This document shows positions 1-12,258 of a stretch of 64,000 nt of DNA, one piece after another. The first letter of the stretch is position 1. Each line of letters begins with the position of its first letter. Both the position numbers and the translations under genes were made by a program. The notes beneath the pieces were generated by a model. It was not told the origin of the DNA and made no database searches. It saw only the letters and a program-made list of their open reading frames with translations. This DNA is from Laccaria trichodermophora (Eukaryota; Basidiomycota; Agaricomycetes; Agaricales; Hydnangiaceae): NCBI GenBank assembly GCA_018417955.1, contig JACTVC010000021.1, positions 372,001-436,000 of the forward strand, written 5' to 3'.

Positions 1-3000
1 CAAGAACATGGATATCACTGGAATCATCAACATCCAATGCCCACATGTTTTCATCAAATCGAGCGTCGACCTCCAACTTGGTGAAAAGTACGTTCTCTTT
101 CAGCAAACAATATATATATTAGAGAGCTGATCCCCAATGCAGATTTGCAAATACAGATTATGCTCTTGCACACTCTATACAGCAACATCGAAGTCTGGGC
201 AACACTGGCAAAGACTCCAAGTTTCTCAGGAGTCTCAATCACCTTGTCTCTTATGACATATACTGCGCTTACTGGGTTAACATTGTTGATCGTTTTCAGG
301 TTAATTTCCCAGATCTGATTTCCGACATTGAACAAATCTGCTGGCTGATCCCACTTGTGCATGTCCAAAATCACAAAGACAACTGTATGTATTGTTTCGC
401 ATCAGCTTACATCATGAATGCTGGTCATTTCCATGGGGAAACAGCTGAGCATTACTGGGCTGAGTTGAATCAGCTGGGAGCTCAGACGCATCAGATGAAC
501 AATGGACATCGTCAAGATACTCTGATTGATCACCATGGTGACTGGAATTGGAAGAAAACTGTGATCATGGGTTTGTAGCCATGTAAGCTTTACTGTACCT
601 GCAAGTCAATCCTGATGTTTCCTCCAGCCACCTTGCTCTATACCGATGTCACGAATGCAAAAGTGCTCTTTATTCAAAAGTGTGATCATTTTCAGAGCCT
701 CTCAACAATCTATTTGGATAGGGTTCCAGTCTGGAATGAGGAGGACCGTCAGTGTCGATTCTTAAACAAGAAGAAGGAGGTCGAATGTGTTTACTGTCAC
801 AACCCAGGTAAAGGTGAGAGCACTTGTCAGATTCCTTTTTGTTAAGTAACAATCTTGAACATCTAGTTCCCTCTCAAGCGGCAATCTATCAGTTCTTGTT
901 AGGAGTGGAAGATGCAAGTGAAGAGAGAGCAGTGTCTGCTCTGCTCAAATCAGGAGATGAAATTAGTAGTGCCGCATTCTTGAATGAGGCATTTTATATA
1001 CAGTCTCTGCAGTAAGTTTCAAAGCCCTCCTTTCCTCACCATCCACTAACTGTTCGAACTCATAGACGAAAAATACATGCTCTTGTCAAAAAACAACAAG
1101 GCCACCTTTCAAAAAGTGAGGAGAATGATATTATTGACTGAAGAAAGAAGCTATCATCACGCATCAACAAATGGCGCTCCATCCAAGTGAAGGTCACACC
1201 CCAGGTAGCTGACAATGTCACCTGACAATTGATTTTGGGAAAGGCAGCTGATCACCCCAAGGATGCCACTCTCTTTATCCCATCAGATTATGAAGCCCAC
1301 ACCCTCATCGAGCTCGATATGGTGGCCCTGGGACAGATAGAGAGGCAACTGCAAGAGGGTGCCACTTTTGATGCAATTCGAGCAGTCCAGAACATCATGA
1401 AGATGATAGGTGCCCTCGAGTCTGACAAGAAGAAGAATGTCTTTGGCCAGGTCAGCAACACTCAAGCCAGGGCCAAGGTCACAGAGGCCGAGTTCCACCA
1501 TGACTTAGCAATCTCGAACTACAATGCAACAAGAACTGCCATGATCGCCCTTGGTCTACTGAAGGACGACACTGGCTTCCCTCTCTTATCCCTCCATGAC
1601 ACCTTCTGGCAACCCACTCATCTCAAGCGCAGAGTTGGAGACTTGAAAACTAGCAATGGGCACATTTGGACTACCAGAATCAATGGTGGTCACCGCAACA
1701 CTGTACCTGGCTCACGAACTGAGGGAGCAAGCACTCTACCTGTGGCTATGCAGGTATCATGTCAGAAGTGTGCACCATTTCCAATGTGAAGTCAATTCAT
1801 TTGCTAACATGTTCTACAGGGAAGGAAGCGAAGGAGGGGTATAGCCAGAAGGGCAAGAAACGCCACCTCAAGCAACTGATTCCTTATTCTGAGCTTCCAA
1901 TAGCATCAGGTGAGTTCACTACATCATGCTACATCATCAGATATGATTGATGAACAAACCTTTCTTAGCTCCCCTTGATGATGGATGGATTTGGCACCTT
2001 GGTACCATCAGGAAGGTATCAGAGAAAGATTTGATGGAGTGGGCAGAAGAAGGTCTGTGTCTTCTACTGTACTTGCATTTGCTCATGTCAAATTGTCAGG
2101 AGACCACAGTACTTTACACTCCCTGATATGTTCCATATGGATTCCAAATGGAATAGATGGAAATCCATGGATTCCATATGGAATTGGGGATGGATTCCAT
2201 GGAATGGGGGATGGACTCCATGGAATGTTTGGGTGATGGAATCCATCTTTTTCCACATGGAATCCATGCTTTTTTAAACTACATTGCATACAATTTTCAG
2301 GGGAATTTATCATAAGTTCAAACTTAAAAGGTGTAGCTGATTTAATCTGACCAGACTGAATAAAGATAATTAAATGTATTGAATATAACTACATAATATC
2401 ATATTACATAATATAATACTACATTCAATACTAAAGGGAGGGGGAGGGAGTGGTGAAGTGTTATAGAGGGGAGGGGATGGAGGGGGCAGTGATGAAAGGG
2501 GGAAGGGAGTGATGGAGGAGGAAGGGAGTGATGGAGAGGGAGGGGTGAGAGTGCAAGGGGGGGGGGAGGCAGAGGGATGAGGGACATGGAGCTCACTCAC
2601 CTGAGCTCAGGACCCTCATTCGTGGGTGGTCAGCGATGTGGCCCTCCATCTGCGACGTCGTCCGTCGGCGCTCGTTCACGTGCATGGGTGCTCGTCTTCG
2701 TGGGCAGTGGTCCTTGCTCGTGGTGACGTGGCCCGTGTTGCGGTCGTCGCGTCACGTCGTCGTTTCGCATTGTCGTTTGTCGTCGCGTTGCGTTGTCTTG
2801 TGTCGTCGTGTCACATCGTCGTGTTGTGTCGTCGTTTTGCATCGTCGTGTTGCGTCGTCGTTTTGCGTCGTCGTTTTGCGTCGTCGTGTCGTGTCGTTGT
2901 TTGTCGTCGTTGTCTTGTGTCGTTGTCTGTTGTTGTCGTGTCGCGTCACTGACCATGACGTGGCACCTGCTTGGTGCCCCGTCATCGTGTCGTCTCGTTC

Positions 3001-3858
3001 TTGTGCGTCGGCGCTCGTTTTTTGGTGACATGGCGTTGCCGTGCCGTTCTTGGTATGTAGCGGGGTGTGCCAGGGTGGTCATGGGTCAGCGGCGAGGGTG
3101 GTGGGGTGTAGTCACAGGTGACGGCAGTGGTGCGGAGGTGATGGGCAGCGTCGTGGATGGTGGTGGTGGTGGTGGTTGAGGAATAGGTTGTGTTTGTTGT
3201 TGATAGCATCCAAATTGATCATCAGCATTTGCCGATGTTTGTTTTTTTCCCACGAAATATCAAAATCTCGGACTATCCAATCAATTCCATTGGAATCCAT
3301 TGGAATCCACCTGGAATAGTCCATGGAATCCATGTGGAATATACCATTCCATGTCTATTCCATATGGAATCCATAGTGACTATGGAATGAGAAAATAGCA
3401 GGGGACTCAGCTAAAAATCTTCCATGTGGAATCCATGGAATGGATGGTGGAATCCACTGATTCCATATGGAATCCATATGGAAGAACTTGGGGAGTGTAA
3501 AGACCTTGGAGACCGTGTCCAGTGGTTTCGTGCTGAGGCTGAAATGCAGCGTTGGCAGGAGGAGTGGGAAAGGAAGCAAGTGGAGTTCATGTGTTGTATC
3601 TGGAGCTTCGAAAAAATGAGTGATGTTTGGGCCGAACTTTCCAAGTCAAGTCCAAGCGAAGGTCATGCCCCGTACGCACAGAAGAAATCGGCGATGTTCA
3701 TGAGAATGAGACAGGTTGCACAGGCAAAGTTCGATGCAGCTGGGTATGCAAATCGCACCCTTGAAGAAGGGCAAATCCTTGCCAACCTCATTAAAGAAGA
3801 CTGTCGTAAGATGGAAACATCATTGCCCTTGTCTTCCTCATCCCCCTCATCCCCCTGA
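1..3858 (+). pseudogene. KDZ-family transposase, C-terminal part (KDZ-1), interrupted
   Basis: C-terminal portion of a Kyakuja-Dileera-Zisupton (KDZ) DDE transposase, a cut-and-paste enzyme expected to act on DNA in the nucleus; the 5' part lies outside the window. Reading starts in frame at base 1 (motif KSSVDLQLGE), crosses a 55-bp intron (88-142), continues as KFANTDYALAH, then SYDIYCAYW with the second catalytic Asp at 255-257, HVQNHKDNCMY, and GETAEHYWAELNQ with the candidate catalytic Glu at 438-440. The tail runs through 1229-1650 (KDATLFIPSDYEA, EFHHDLAISNYNA), shifts frame near 1660 (MVVTATLYLAHELREQ), and resumes after element N1 at 3508 as DRVQWFRAEAEMQRWQEEW up to a stop at 3856-3858. 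N1 inserted just behind an intron 3' splice site. The frameshift and insertion make it a pseudogene. KDZ identity is confident; exact exon limits are not. Confidence 0.85.
2107..3507 (+). mobile_element. Non-autonomous TIR element N1
   Basis: 1401-bp element inside KDZ-1. Target duplication GGAGACCA (2099-2106) / GGAGACCG (3508-3515). Left end CAGTACTTTACACTCCC; right end GGGAGTGTAAAGACCTT, so the inner terminal 12 bp are inverted copies while the outermost bases differ (A-end CARTAC, B-end GAGGTC on the reverse strand). Both subterminal zones (2125-2275 and 3282-3490) are clusters of ATTCCATATGGAAT-like units. The interior holds a G-rich purine tract (2435-2580), a GTC-repeat block (2650-2950) and a palindrome at 2955-2985. 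No credible ORF. The autonomous partner is unknown; 8-bp duplications fit KDZ or hAT transposases. Confidence 0.9.
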
Positions 3859-4149
3859 CCCTTCGACAACATTGTTTCCCTTGTCATCCTCATCCCCATC
3901 GTCTTCTTCACCTTCCTCATCCCCCTTGCCTTCCTTGTCCCTCTCACCTTCCTGGTCGCTTTCCTTGCTATGTATGCGTGATCTGTCCTGTACCTCCACT
4001 CTGGACACTAATTCCCCCTTCCCAGCCAGCAATCCCTACTGTTGTTCAAATTATATATATATTTGTCCTAATCAAGTTCATTATGGTAGCACTGAGCGCT
4101 GAAGCTTGAAACCTGCGGTTGACAAAATACATTATGAATTTTGTGACAT

Positions 4150-4255
4150 GCCTCCACAAGCAAGTGGCTGAAAGATTTTCTAAACACAGAAATTTTCCTG
4201 CCATTTTTCCTCCTTTGTATATTTACGTGCACGCTATCTTGAAGTTGCCAGATGC
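4150..4255 (+). repeat. Dispersed repeat; related copy is the LTR-element target
   Basis: The stretch around GTGGCTGAAAGATTTT ... TATATTTACGTGCACGCTATC matches 14128-14176 joined to 18422-18465 across the LTR retrotransposon. It therefore shows what the retrotransposon's target looked like before insertion and supports the called element borders. Confidence 0.7.
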
Positions 4256-6404
4256 ATATAACACCCAGAACTTACTGTGGAACTTAGGATCATTTAATCT
4301 CCTCCCGACACACCACACTGGTGGAACAGTTTGCATATCAGTCCCAAAACCGTCACCTAACCCAGGCGTCGGGTTGGCGGTGGCCTACTTTCTTGCATTA
4401 GGGGAGCTCGAGAATTTTACCAGGTCTTACTGGCATTTGGAGACCAATCATGCCAATCTAGTCAGTGTTCTCTCATAGCGCTCACTGGCCCACTTCTATG
4501 TTTCCCTCCAGCTACCAACTAAAGTTAGGTTTCACTTGATCAGTCAACTAATAACTGTGAGGCATCCCCAATCCAGAAGACATCATGTAACTTATCCAAA
4601 TCCAAACTTAAGAAACACCGAAACACCTCTGACTCACGAGTCACGATTTGACATTGGCAATACCAAGCTGCAGTGGTTCCCAACTTGACTTGAACATGCC
4701 CTGGTTATGTGGAGGATAAATCTATCCAGAAACCCTCCTTTCCATGTGAAACCCTGTGGTTTCTGAATTGGTTGGGCAGAAACCTGGGGTGTTGTCAATA
4801 GCCAACAACCAAGATATTTGATGTCCGACGTGCGGCTCACTAGCACTGCCGAAACGTGAATTTGTATGTGGCAGCACATAACCCCACTGGTGCTCAAGCT
4901 GAGAGGGTGGATTATTTGCCTATGATAATTATAATTACAGGTATGTGCTGTAATTTGAAATGCCAAGAGCGAGGGACTAGTGGGCAGTCTGAGTGTGTGT
5001 GGCCTTCCTGGCAACATACCCACAATTTCGTGCAGGAATCCCAGCTCCTCCACATAGGGCAGCTGTCACCCTCTGTGATCACATTGCAATACACTGACTA
5101 GACAGGCAAGAGGCACAGCCTTCTGCGTTCAGGCTGCACCATGACTCTGATGTGCATGGCAAGGGTCGAGTGATGGCCAGCTGCCACATGAGGCCATCAG
5201 TGGAGAGGACCCAAGCAGTGGGTATTATAATTGAGGTTACATGGTCATTGCATACACAATGGAAGGATAGACTTAAAGTGTTGAGGGCGGGCGCTCAGAA
5301 CTACGAAGAAAAAAGGGTGAATCGTCGTCAAGTCTTCCAATCAAGAGGAATGTGCATACAGTTGTTCTACACGCTGAACAAAAACCCAAGTCGAAATCAA
5401 CACACACTAGCACTTGGAAGTATCTCCAATGCATATGCGCAAAGTGGAAGCTAAGATGTCCACATAAGGATCAATCTAATCAGAAACCCCCTTTCCGTCA
5501 GAAACCCAGGGGTCTCTCGTTGTTGGTTTGAAACCCCCCCTCCATCCTCTGTCAAATGTTGTTTGGCTATGTTACTAGAAACCTATGTCAGAGATTGTTT
5601 GGGTACTTGCCGAGCACCTGCCGTCTGCCCAACAGTGCCCGCTACATAAGTAGTGGGTTTTATACCCCAAAGCCACTCAAAGTTTTTTGCGACGTCAGGT
5701 GATCATCACATGACCAAACTCTCACCATCACGTATCGTCCGCTGTCTCGCCGTGTGTTGTTTTCGCTGTCGGATTAAGGGTAACTTTGGGGGTACTTACT
5801 TAATCAATGCTGAATCAAAAAAAGAAAATTACACGAGCTGTAGCGGTAGCAGGGGGGTTAAGTATGTGAAGAGCCAAATCTCATCCCAATGTTTGAAAAG
5901 GTCTTGGTGAAAGTCACCAGTGTCTCGGGCCATTCGTAGTTGGCAAACAAAAAAAATAGCAAGCTCAGCTCGTGCCCAAATCTGATCTGTAAGAAGGGTA
6001 AGCGTTTTTAGGGTTGAGCTACTCGTATGTTGCAAAAAACTGCCAAGAGTTAGTATTTGAGCAATGAGCATAGGGAGCGAACATACTTTTTGATTATTCC
6101 ACTTGGCCGTCATTTCCGTTAAGTTTTATAACGAGGAGGGGTCCCTTCCATATAAAGTGGTATGCCAGAGCGAATGATCAACGAATGCAGTTGTTAAATG
6201 CTGCGAGGTAGACTTGTTCTTCGAAGAATATGGCATATGTCGGTTGTGAACAAGTTGTGAATGGACGTATTCCTTCGAGAGAACAACTATATGATGCAGT
6301 CTATAACTTGTATGATTCTCGCCATCAAAATTTGGATAACAAAAGACATACGTCGGAACATTCAACAAAGCTACGATTTGAGTTGGATTTGAGCCAAAAA
6401 AAGC

Positions 6405-6435
6405 GTAGCGGGCTTTGCGCCCGCAGGCGCGCTAC
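6405..6435. other. GC-rich hairpin
   Basis: GTAGCG and CGCTAC flank a G+C-rich core containing GGGC and GCCC in an otherwise AT-rich area, 12 bp before a MITE. It can fold as an imperfect hairpin. No function is evident. Confidence 0.4.
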
Positions 6436-6447
6436 TTGTTGGTTATA

Positions 6448-7059
6448 AGGTAGGGGACATCCATCTCTCTCCAACGTCACGTGCAAGGGCATGACATTTC
6501 CATTTTGAGTGGCAGTTATACAAAAATGCATCTTAAACATTCCTACAACAATTAGATACAAATCGGAAACCAGGAGTTTGTGCCAAAATAGGTTGTGAAC
6601 CGACGCAAAAAGAAAAAAATGTGTAAAAATGTGTTGCACCCAAATCGTATCAAAAATACATTTGGGCGTTTAGATTAGTAGTGCGTTGTGTCAAAATCAA
6701 CAGAATTTCCCTGGACACACCGGAAATACAGCGAAACACAAAAGGCTCACCCAGAAAAGGTCAAAGAACCTTCAGAGAGGCTCTAAAAGGAATAGAGGAC
6801 CTGAAAGATTGAAAAAGAGAAGAGAGTGGCACCTACTTTGTGCATATTTTTGTATTTTGCATACCATTCCATGAGATCAAAATCCTATCTTCTATAACTT
6901 TGTATATAGCTTTCTAACAACAATTATAACAATCTCCTGGGAGCCAATTTTGAATTTCTACTCTAGAGTCGCATATCTTCCATCTTCCAGTCCCCGTGAA
7001 TATAAAAGGTGCGTTATTGTAACGGCACGTGACGTTAGAGAGAGGGATGTCCCCTACCT
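6448..7059. mobile_element. TA-flanked MITE, 612 bp
   Basis: Inverted termini of about 40 bp: left AGGTAGGGGACATCC..TCTCTCT..CGTCACGTGC, right the reverse complement with a few mismatches. It is flanked on both sides by TA (6446-6447 and 7060-7061), as expected for Tc1/mariner-type insertion. The interior has no ORF. Family assignment rests only on the TA duplication and the termini. Confidence 0.8.
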
Positions 7060-8195
7060 TAACAACATTGCCTCGTATCCCCCCTTCCTACCCCATTCTT
7101 GGATCTTTCAACTGCCCACACTTACATACTTGTGGATGGTATAACTGGGCGAACATGTTTCTTCCACACCACATTCAAGAGCAATAGTTCTTCACATAGA
7201 CGGGACAAGGAACTGCAGGACCTTCCGTCCGCCTTATCCCAGGTCATTTCAAATTGCATTGGTACTAAGTACAACTAGCAGAAAGACGTCCATGTGACGT
7301 CGCAAACTTCAAAAACGTTTTGCCGTGGACTTGTTCAGACATGAGGCAGCACTTTGTCATTAAAAGTCCATAATACGCACTGGAAAGGCCCCGAGTACAT
7401 ACAAACCCTCGAGAGACACATTGGTATGCCTCTGCGAAGCTCTGACGCCTACGTCCAGCTGGTTTTATTGAGAACGACGAACGGGACTGAGTTCCTCCAC
7501 AGCCGTTCTGAGACAATCCATGAGATCTCCAGAAAAGAAACGACGCCAGAGCGCCGACGACTTGCCAGTCGAAACTTCGCCGTTATGACGTGGCGAAGAC
7601 CTTTCCGCCGTGGATCTCGACGGAGCCTTGTTTATCGGTAGACTAGGATGAGAGGTAGAAATCCGATATAGGGCGAAGTGCACTCGGATATGGCTGTAAG
7701 TGAATGTATTATCAGATAGTGAGTACTTGTGAGAATGAGGACTATCGGAACCCTTGTTACGACCATTTTGGTTGCTGTAGGTGTTGGTTGGGATATGAGC
7801 GTGTGGCACCGTTGGAATTGATAACAGCGGTTTGGTCCAACTTGAAGTATTCGGGAACTTACAGGTTGTCAGTCGCCACGGCGCCGGCTTCCTCAATAAC
7901 CACTCTATTCCTCCCATCGCACCGCCAGAGCTGTATCATTTCCACTTCTCTCCCAGGTGTTCGTCGACCCAACTTGCGCTCCGACGCTCTTCGTACTTTT
8001 TTAGGCTCTGGGGAAGTTGAGAGGTTGAGAGGCCAGTGTATGCGCTGGATGGAGGGGGCTACCCGTGCAACTTAAGAACACCCTACGTGCTCTGGCACCG
8101 AGGTGACGGTTGATGCATAAGCGCCAATGCCTCGTGGATGGGCACATGATGAAGGCGTCTCCGATAAGTGTTTCCTTCACTCGCATTTTGCTAAT
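7060..8195. other. Unassigned; possible gene remnant on minus strand
   Basis: An open stretch of 150 codons on the minus strand (7917-7465) has no motif I recognise, and no upstream exon can be argued. The last 150 bp hold the upstream region shared with the repeat-module gene copies (GGCACCGAGGTGACGGTTGATG at about 8095). Nothing else seen. Confidence 0.4.
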
Positions 8196-9628
8196 ATGGC
8201 GGCCAGGTCCTGGTTAAAAACGGCGGTGTCTGCTCTGCCTGGTCGTAATCATGCGTCTTTAGATGGCAAAGGGGGTACAGAATCAACAGTGAAAGGAGGA
8301 ACGTCAACGGACAGGACAGGTCCTACTAGCTATGGTGCGCCGCTATCCAGAAAACTCTACCGCTGGCCTAATCTACTCACGCAGTATATTACCGTCTATA
8401 CACCAAACTCGGTGCATTCGAATCAAATCGCCCCATCTACGATAACGACCGTTTCATTGGTCGCATTCCAACGAAGTCTTTTGCCCCTCCTCATACCGTC
8501 GCGTCTATCAAGCTGTCCCTGTGCGGACTTGAGCACCTTTCGGAGCCCGACAAAGCACTTCTCTTCACACCGCTCTCAAGCCCAGCACCCAAAGAAGACT
8601 CTGTCCGCCTCTCTTTGAACGCTCCTTCTGGGCCAGGCCTATCTGAACAAGATCCGATCGCATTGGTTGTCGAGTCGGAGAAGAGGACCAAGGAGGTCTC
8701 GCAATCAGAGAAACTGCCGGAACGCACTGATGATACCGATATCCATTACGGCAAGTCTTTTCGACGTCTCTTACTCGTACAGTGCACTCATCAGCTTTGC
8801 AGCATACTATCGCGTCTACCTATCAGGGGGAAGAGGAGATAAAGAGGCAAAGACGTCTTTTGATGAAAGTGATATTTCGTTAGGACGCATCAACACCCTC
8901 TTTATCGCGCCCCCTCACACCACTGGGTCTTTGAAAGCTTGCATCGCCAAAATTGAAGGCCTCGTCATGCCGAGTCATGCACTCTACAAGGACATGGAAA
9001 TCTTCCAAGACACGAATAATGACGCTGCCATGAGTGACACTGATGTCATATCTTTCCAAGGTGACACTTATCCCGGTAGCGTTGAAGATGATCCCATAGC
9101 TCTTCTCATCGGACCAGGTAAAGTTCTCAGTGAATATCCACTAGACACTGCAGCAACAAACCGTGCTTTTCAGATGGACCAGATTTGAAATTCACGAAAC
9201 GCGCTCGGTTGACTAATACTTACGGTGAGTAACAGTTCCTGAGATAATCCGATTCTCACCCTATAGTATCCCACCGCAGACTACCATAGCATTGATTCTG
9301 CCTGGCTATCATTGATCAAAGATGAGATCGTTTACACGGATGGAGTTATTGTCTCCAAAAATTACTCCCCCGACGGTGCCAGCCGTATTTCTTTCCTTTT
9401 CTGCTTCATCACCAGTTTGTTGATGGTTTGTCGGAACAGGCTCTTATACAGGATACATGGTGATTAATTCCAAGGGTGAAAAAGGCTGTGAGTCTTCAAT
9501 TTGCCTTTGGGTCACTAGCTGGTTATTGATTTTCTTTGCCAGTTGTGTATGAGCGTGAGTGGTCTCCTCTCTCTGTCGGAGTACTTGATATCAACTGTTT
9601 GCCAGATTGTATTGCTTTTGATTCGTGA
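8196..9628 (+). CDS. Repeat-module protein of unknown function, copy A
   Basis: Multi-exon gene of a family present four times in this window (A, B, C and fragment D). Exon 1 encodes a short Ser/Lys-rich leader (in-frame ATG at 8196; the ATG used in copies B-D is GTG here at 8226). Exon 2 encodes YTKLGAFESN..IPTKSFAPPHTVASIKLSL..DPIALVVESEK. Exon 3 repeats the same module: YYRVYLSGG..LGRINTLFIAPPHTTGSLKAC..MSDTDVISF..DPIALL. So two diverged modules of roughly 90 residues lie in tandem. Further exons carry DLKFTKRARL, EIVYTDGVIVS and a C-terminal EREWSPLSVGVLDI, ending at TGA 9626-9628. The intron between the modules begins GCAAGT. I know no biochemical role; similar modules are, to my memory, frequent in agaric genomes. 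Exon borders are inferred by comparison with B and C. Confidence 0.55.
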
Positions 9629-9959
9629 ATGTCTGAGAGGGTGTATGCTTTCGGAATGGGATATGTCAGGACTCAGGGGGTCAATGTACCGGTCCCGTAG
9701 ATCTGTTAACATGTAACACAAGAAACGGAATTGATTATCATAAACCGAGCAGACATCGTACAAACTGCAATGGCTGATTGTTGAAGCTTTCAATTGCAAA
9801 TGTTCAGTCCTGCTCAAAGATTCAAGCTATATATAAGGTATACCTAACTATATCAGAGATATTTACACGAACAAAACCCAAAACGCTTGGTTCATTTATT
9901 CGATTCCTCGTCAGCATCAGCCAAAAAGAGATCGTAAAAAGTCGTCAAGGTCATAAAAA

Positions 9960-12258
9960 TCATAAGACTGAAAAGCATCTCCCACCCTCAAAGGCCAACG
10001 CTACCTCCTGCTCCTCCACATCCCTGGTCAACCTCCTCACGAGCACCTTCAAACAACAGCACACACCCCAATTCCCACAAGCACGAGGTAACTCCCCCGT
10101 CCACCCGTTGAGAGGTATACATCGCGTCGCTTCCAAGTCGCGTCGGGGTTTTCTTTGAGGGGTGGTGGTGGTGGGAGAATTTGGGTTGGAGGAGGGAGAA
10201 GGACTCGAGTTAGATGAGGAAGGAGGGCAGGAGGAAAAGAGGAACGAGGACGTCTTGTTGCCCAGCACACGAAAGACCACAGACCAAAGAAGAGTGGTGG
10301 GCCATGTGCATGAACTCGAACCAACTGCCGAAGTGGACGCGTTGGGAACACCAAGTCGAGCTCCACGCGTTTCCATTCCTTCTTCAACCCGTTTCGAGCG
10401 TTCTTCAAGCTCGCATCCTCTCTGATCAAGCGCCCGTCCTTGCTCATGAACTTCTCGCTCTGATTCCACGACCTTATCCTCCCTCTCTTTCACCTCCCGC
10501 TTCCTCCTTTTAACCGCCTTCTCCCTTTCCTGCACCGCCTTCTCCCGTTCCTACACCTCCCTCCTCTCAACCGCCTCCTCACGTCGCCCAACATCCTCCT
10601 CATGACACCCAACAGCCCTCTGCACCTCCCCAAGCCTTTCCTCCAACCTCTCAATCCTCTCCAAGCTCGCCGCCAGTCCAAGCTCCCGCTGGTCTAGCGC
10701 TTCTTGGCGGGTTTTGAGTGCTGTGAGGTCGTGTTCTGTTGTGTGCGGGCTGACATCCAGAGCTGAAGCATCTCCAGACCCTAACGTTGATGCTGCTCGT
10801 GGTGGGTCCAGATTAAACATGGTCCACAAGTCCGCTTTCTTCTCCTCTCCCGCGTTCCTTTTCCCCTTCGTTTGCGTTTGGTTTCTCTTCTTCGCCGTTC
10901 GCGCTTTCTCGAGCCTTTCCCTTCCCTTTGTCTTCGTCTCCATCGTTCTCCTCAACGGATTTACCCCCAGCATGACCCTCCCAGTCCTAACCCCCAATCC
11001 CAGTCCCCCCACTTCCTCCACCAACACCAGCACGCTTGAACAATCTCACCCAACTCCGACTCCCACGCCTCCGCTCCCATTATCGGGTGTGCAGGAGAGT
11101 GGTGGTGGGAGAGGTGGAGGTCCGCCATGCTCGTTTCGTCCCTATAATTGGGATGGAGCGGTGTCGTACCCTCCTTCCGTTTCCGTTTCTGGCTCAGTCT
11201 GCGTGTCAGGGCCATGAGGAGGAACGTCATCACCCGACGTGTTATCCCTCGGGACATCATAAAACCCAACCAAACCCTCAACTCCAACGCCAGGCCGTGG
11301 CCTAGGATGATGCATGACAGGCCCATAATCAGTCAGCGTCGTCGCTACGCCCTCTTCCTTTCTTCACCCACACCAGCAGTGCAGCAGTGCAAAGAGGGGA
11401 GTCTACGTCGGAGGGGTTGTGGTCTGTTATGTGGCAAGGCAACACAGGTGTTGTTGCCTGGACCTCCTACGCCCAAGGGTTCGGATTTGTTGGCAAGGGA
11501 AGGTAAAGATCAAGGGCATGACGGTTTCCAAACTCATACGGTCCTGCAGCCTAATTGAAGCTTGAGCGAATGGGGAGCCTGTGCCTGTGGAAGGGAATGG
11601 CGACCCAGAATGCGTAGAAACGAATGGGGAACTTGGGCCTGTTGATGGGAACGGTGGTGCAGTGAAAACGAACGGCGTCCCCGTATGTACAAAGAGAGAG
11701 CGGTGTGTAGATGCGTAAGCAGGGCGGGTAAGGCAGAAACGAGTTTGATGGGGCGGATTGATCGTTTTTTCTCATTCCGTCCTTTTCCCTCGTATTGGCG
11801 GTGGGACCACGGCCAACGCCAGACTAGAGACTAAATAATGTACTGTCCCCCGGAAGGGAAGAGTGCACTGAGTCTTGTTGGGTGAATGCGAATAGGACAT
11901 GGAATGTTATAGTCCGAGAACAAGACGTGGAATGCCGTTGGCTTTTATTCGGCAAATTTGACCTCCTTCCTCCTTTTTCCTGATCGTCATTGTCGTCCTC
12001 TGAGGTCGAGAATCGTTCAAGGGAGGTTATCATGCCTTTTACCCTCCCTTTTCCATTGGAGGTCGAATCGAGGCTGGTGTTCCTGCTCCTCCTCCCAATA
12101 CTTATCAACGTTGGCGGAGTTGGAGGAGAGATCGTCGTGTTGTGAAGAATGAAAGGGAAAGTTGTGGCCCCCCCATATCCGGCATCGGAGGACATTTCGA
12201 CGGAGGCGGAGAGGAGGTGGGTGGGTATGTAGTTCAGACCTTTACACCCAATTAGCAC
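9960..12258 (-). pseudogene. Coiled-coil protein gene remnant (P1)
   Basis: Convergent with copy A. Reading on the minus strand: an N-terminal segment (MSSDAGYGGATTFPF at about 12195), a Ser/Thr/Pro-rich segment near 11750-11550 that is intact only after a frame change (FVSTHSGSPF), then a Lys/Arg-rich stretch and a long Glu/Arg heptad-like region (TRQEALDQRELGLAASLERI, 10740-10660; REVKEREDKVVESEREVHEQ, 10500-10440) typical of a coiled coil. The C-terminus ends at 9960. At least two frame changes are needed, which could be introns or damage. A partial copy lies at 18936-20110. Function unknown; gene model uncertain. Confidence 0.45.

Larger units (their letters stand above)
3859..6447. other. 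No recognisable gene; old repeat sequence
   Basis: Only short ORFs without recognisable motifs. The longest open stretch (4119-4478, 119 codons) starts inside a dispersed repeat and shows no domain. Sequence near 4150-4255 recurs elsewhere in the window. I see no promoter, RNA gene or clear terminal repeat. Confidence 0.5.

Noticed and set aside
4119..4478. 119-codon ORF as a gene
   Set aside because: Begins inside a dispersed repeat, no motif, no splice context.
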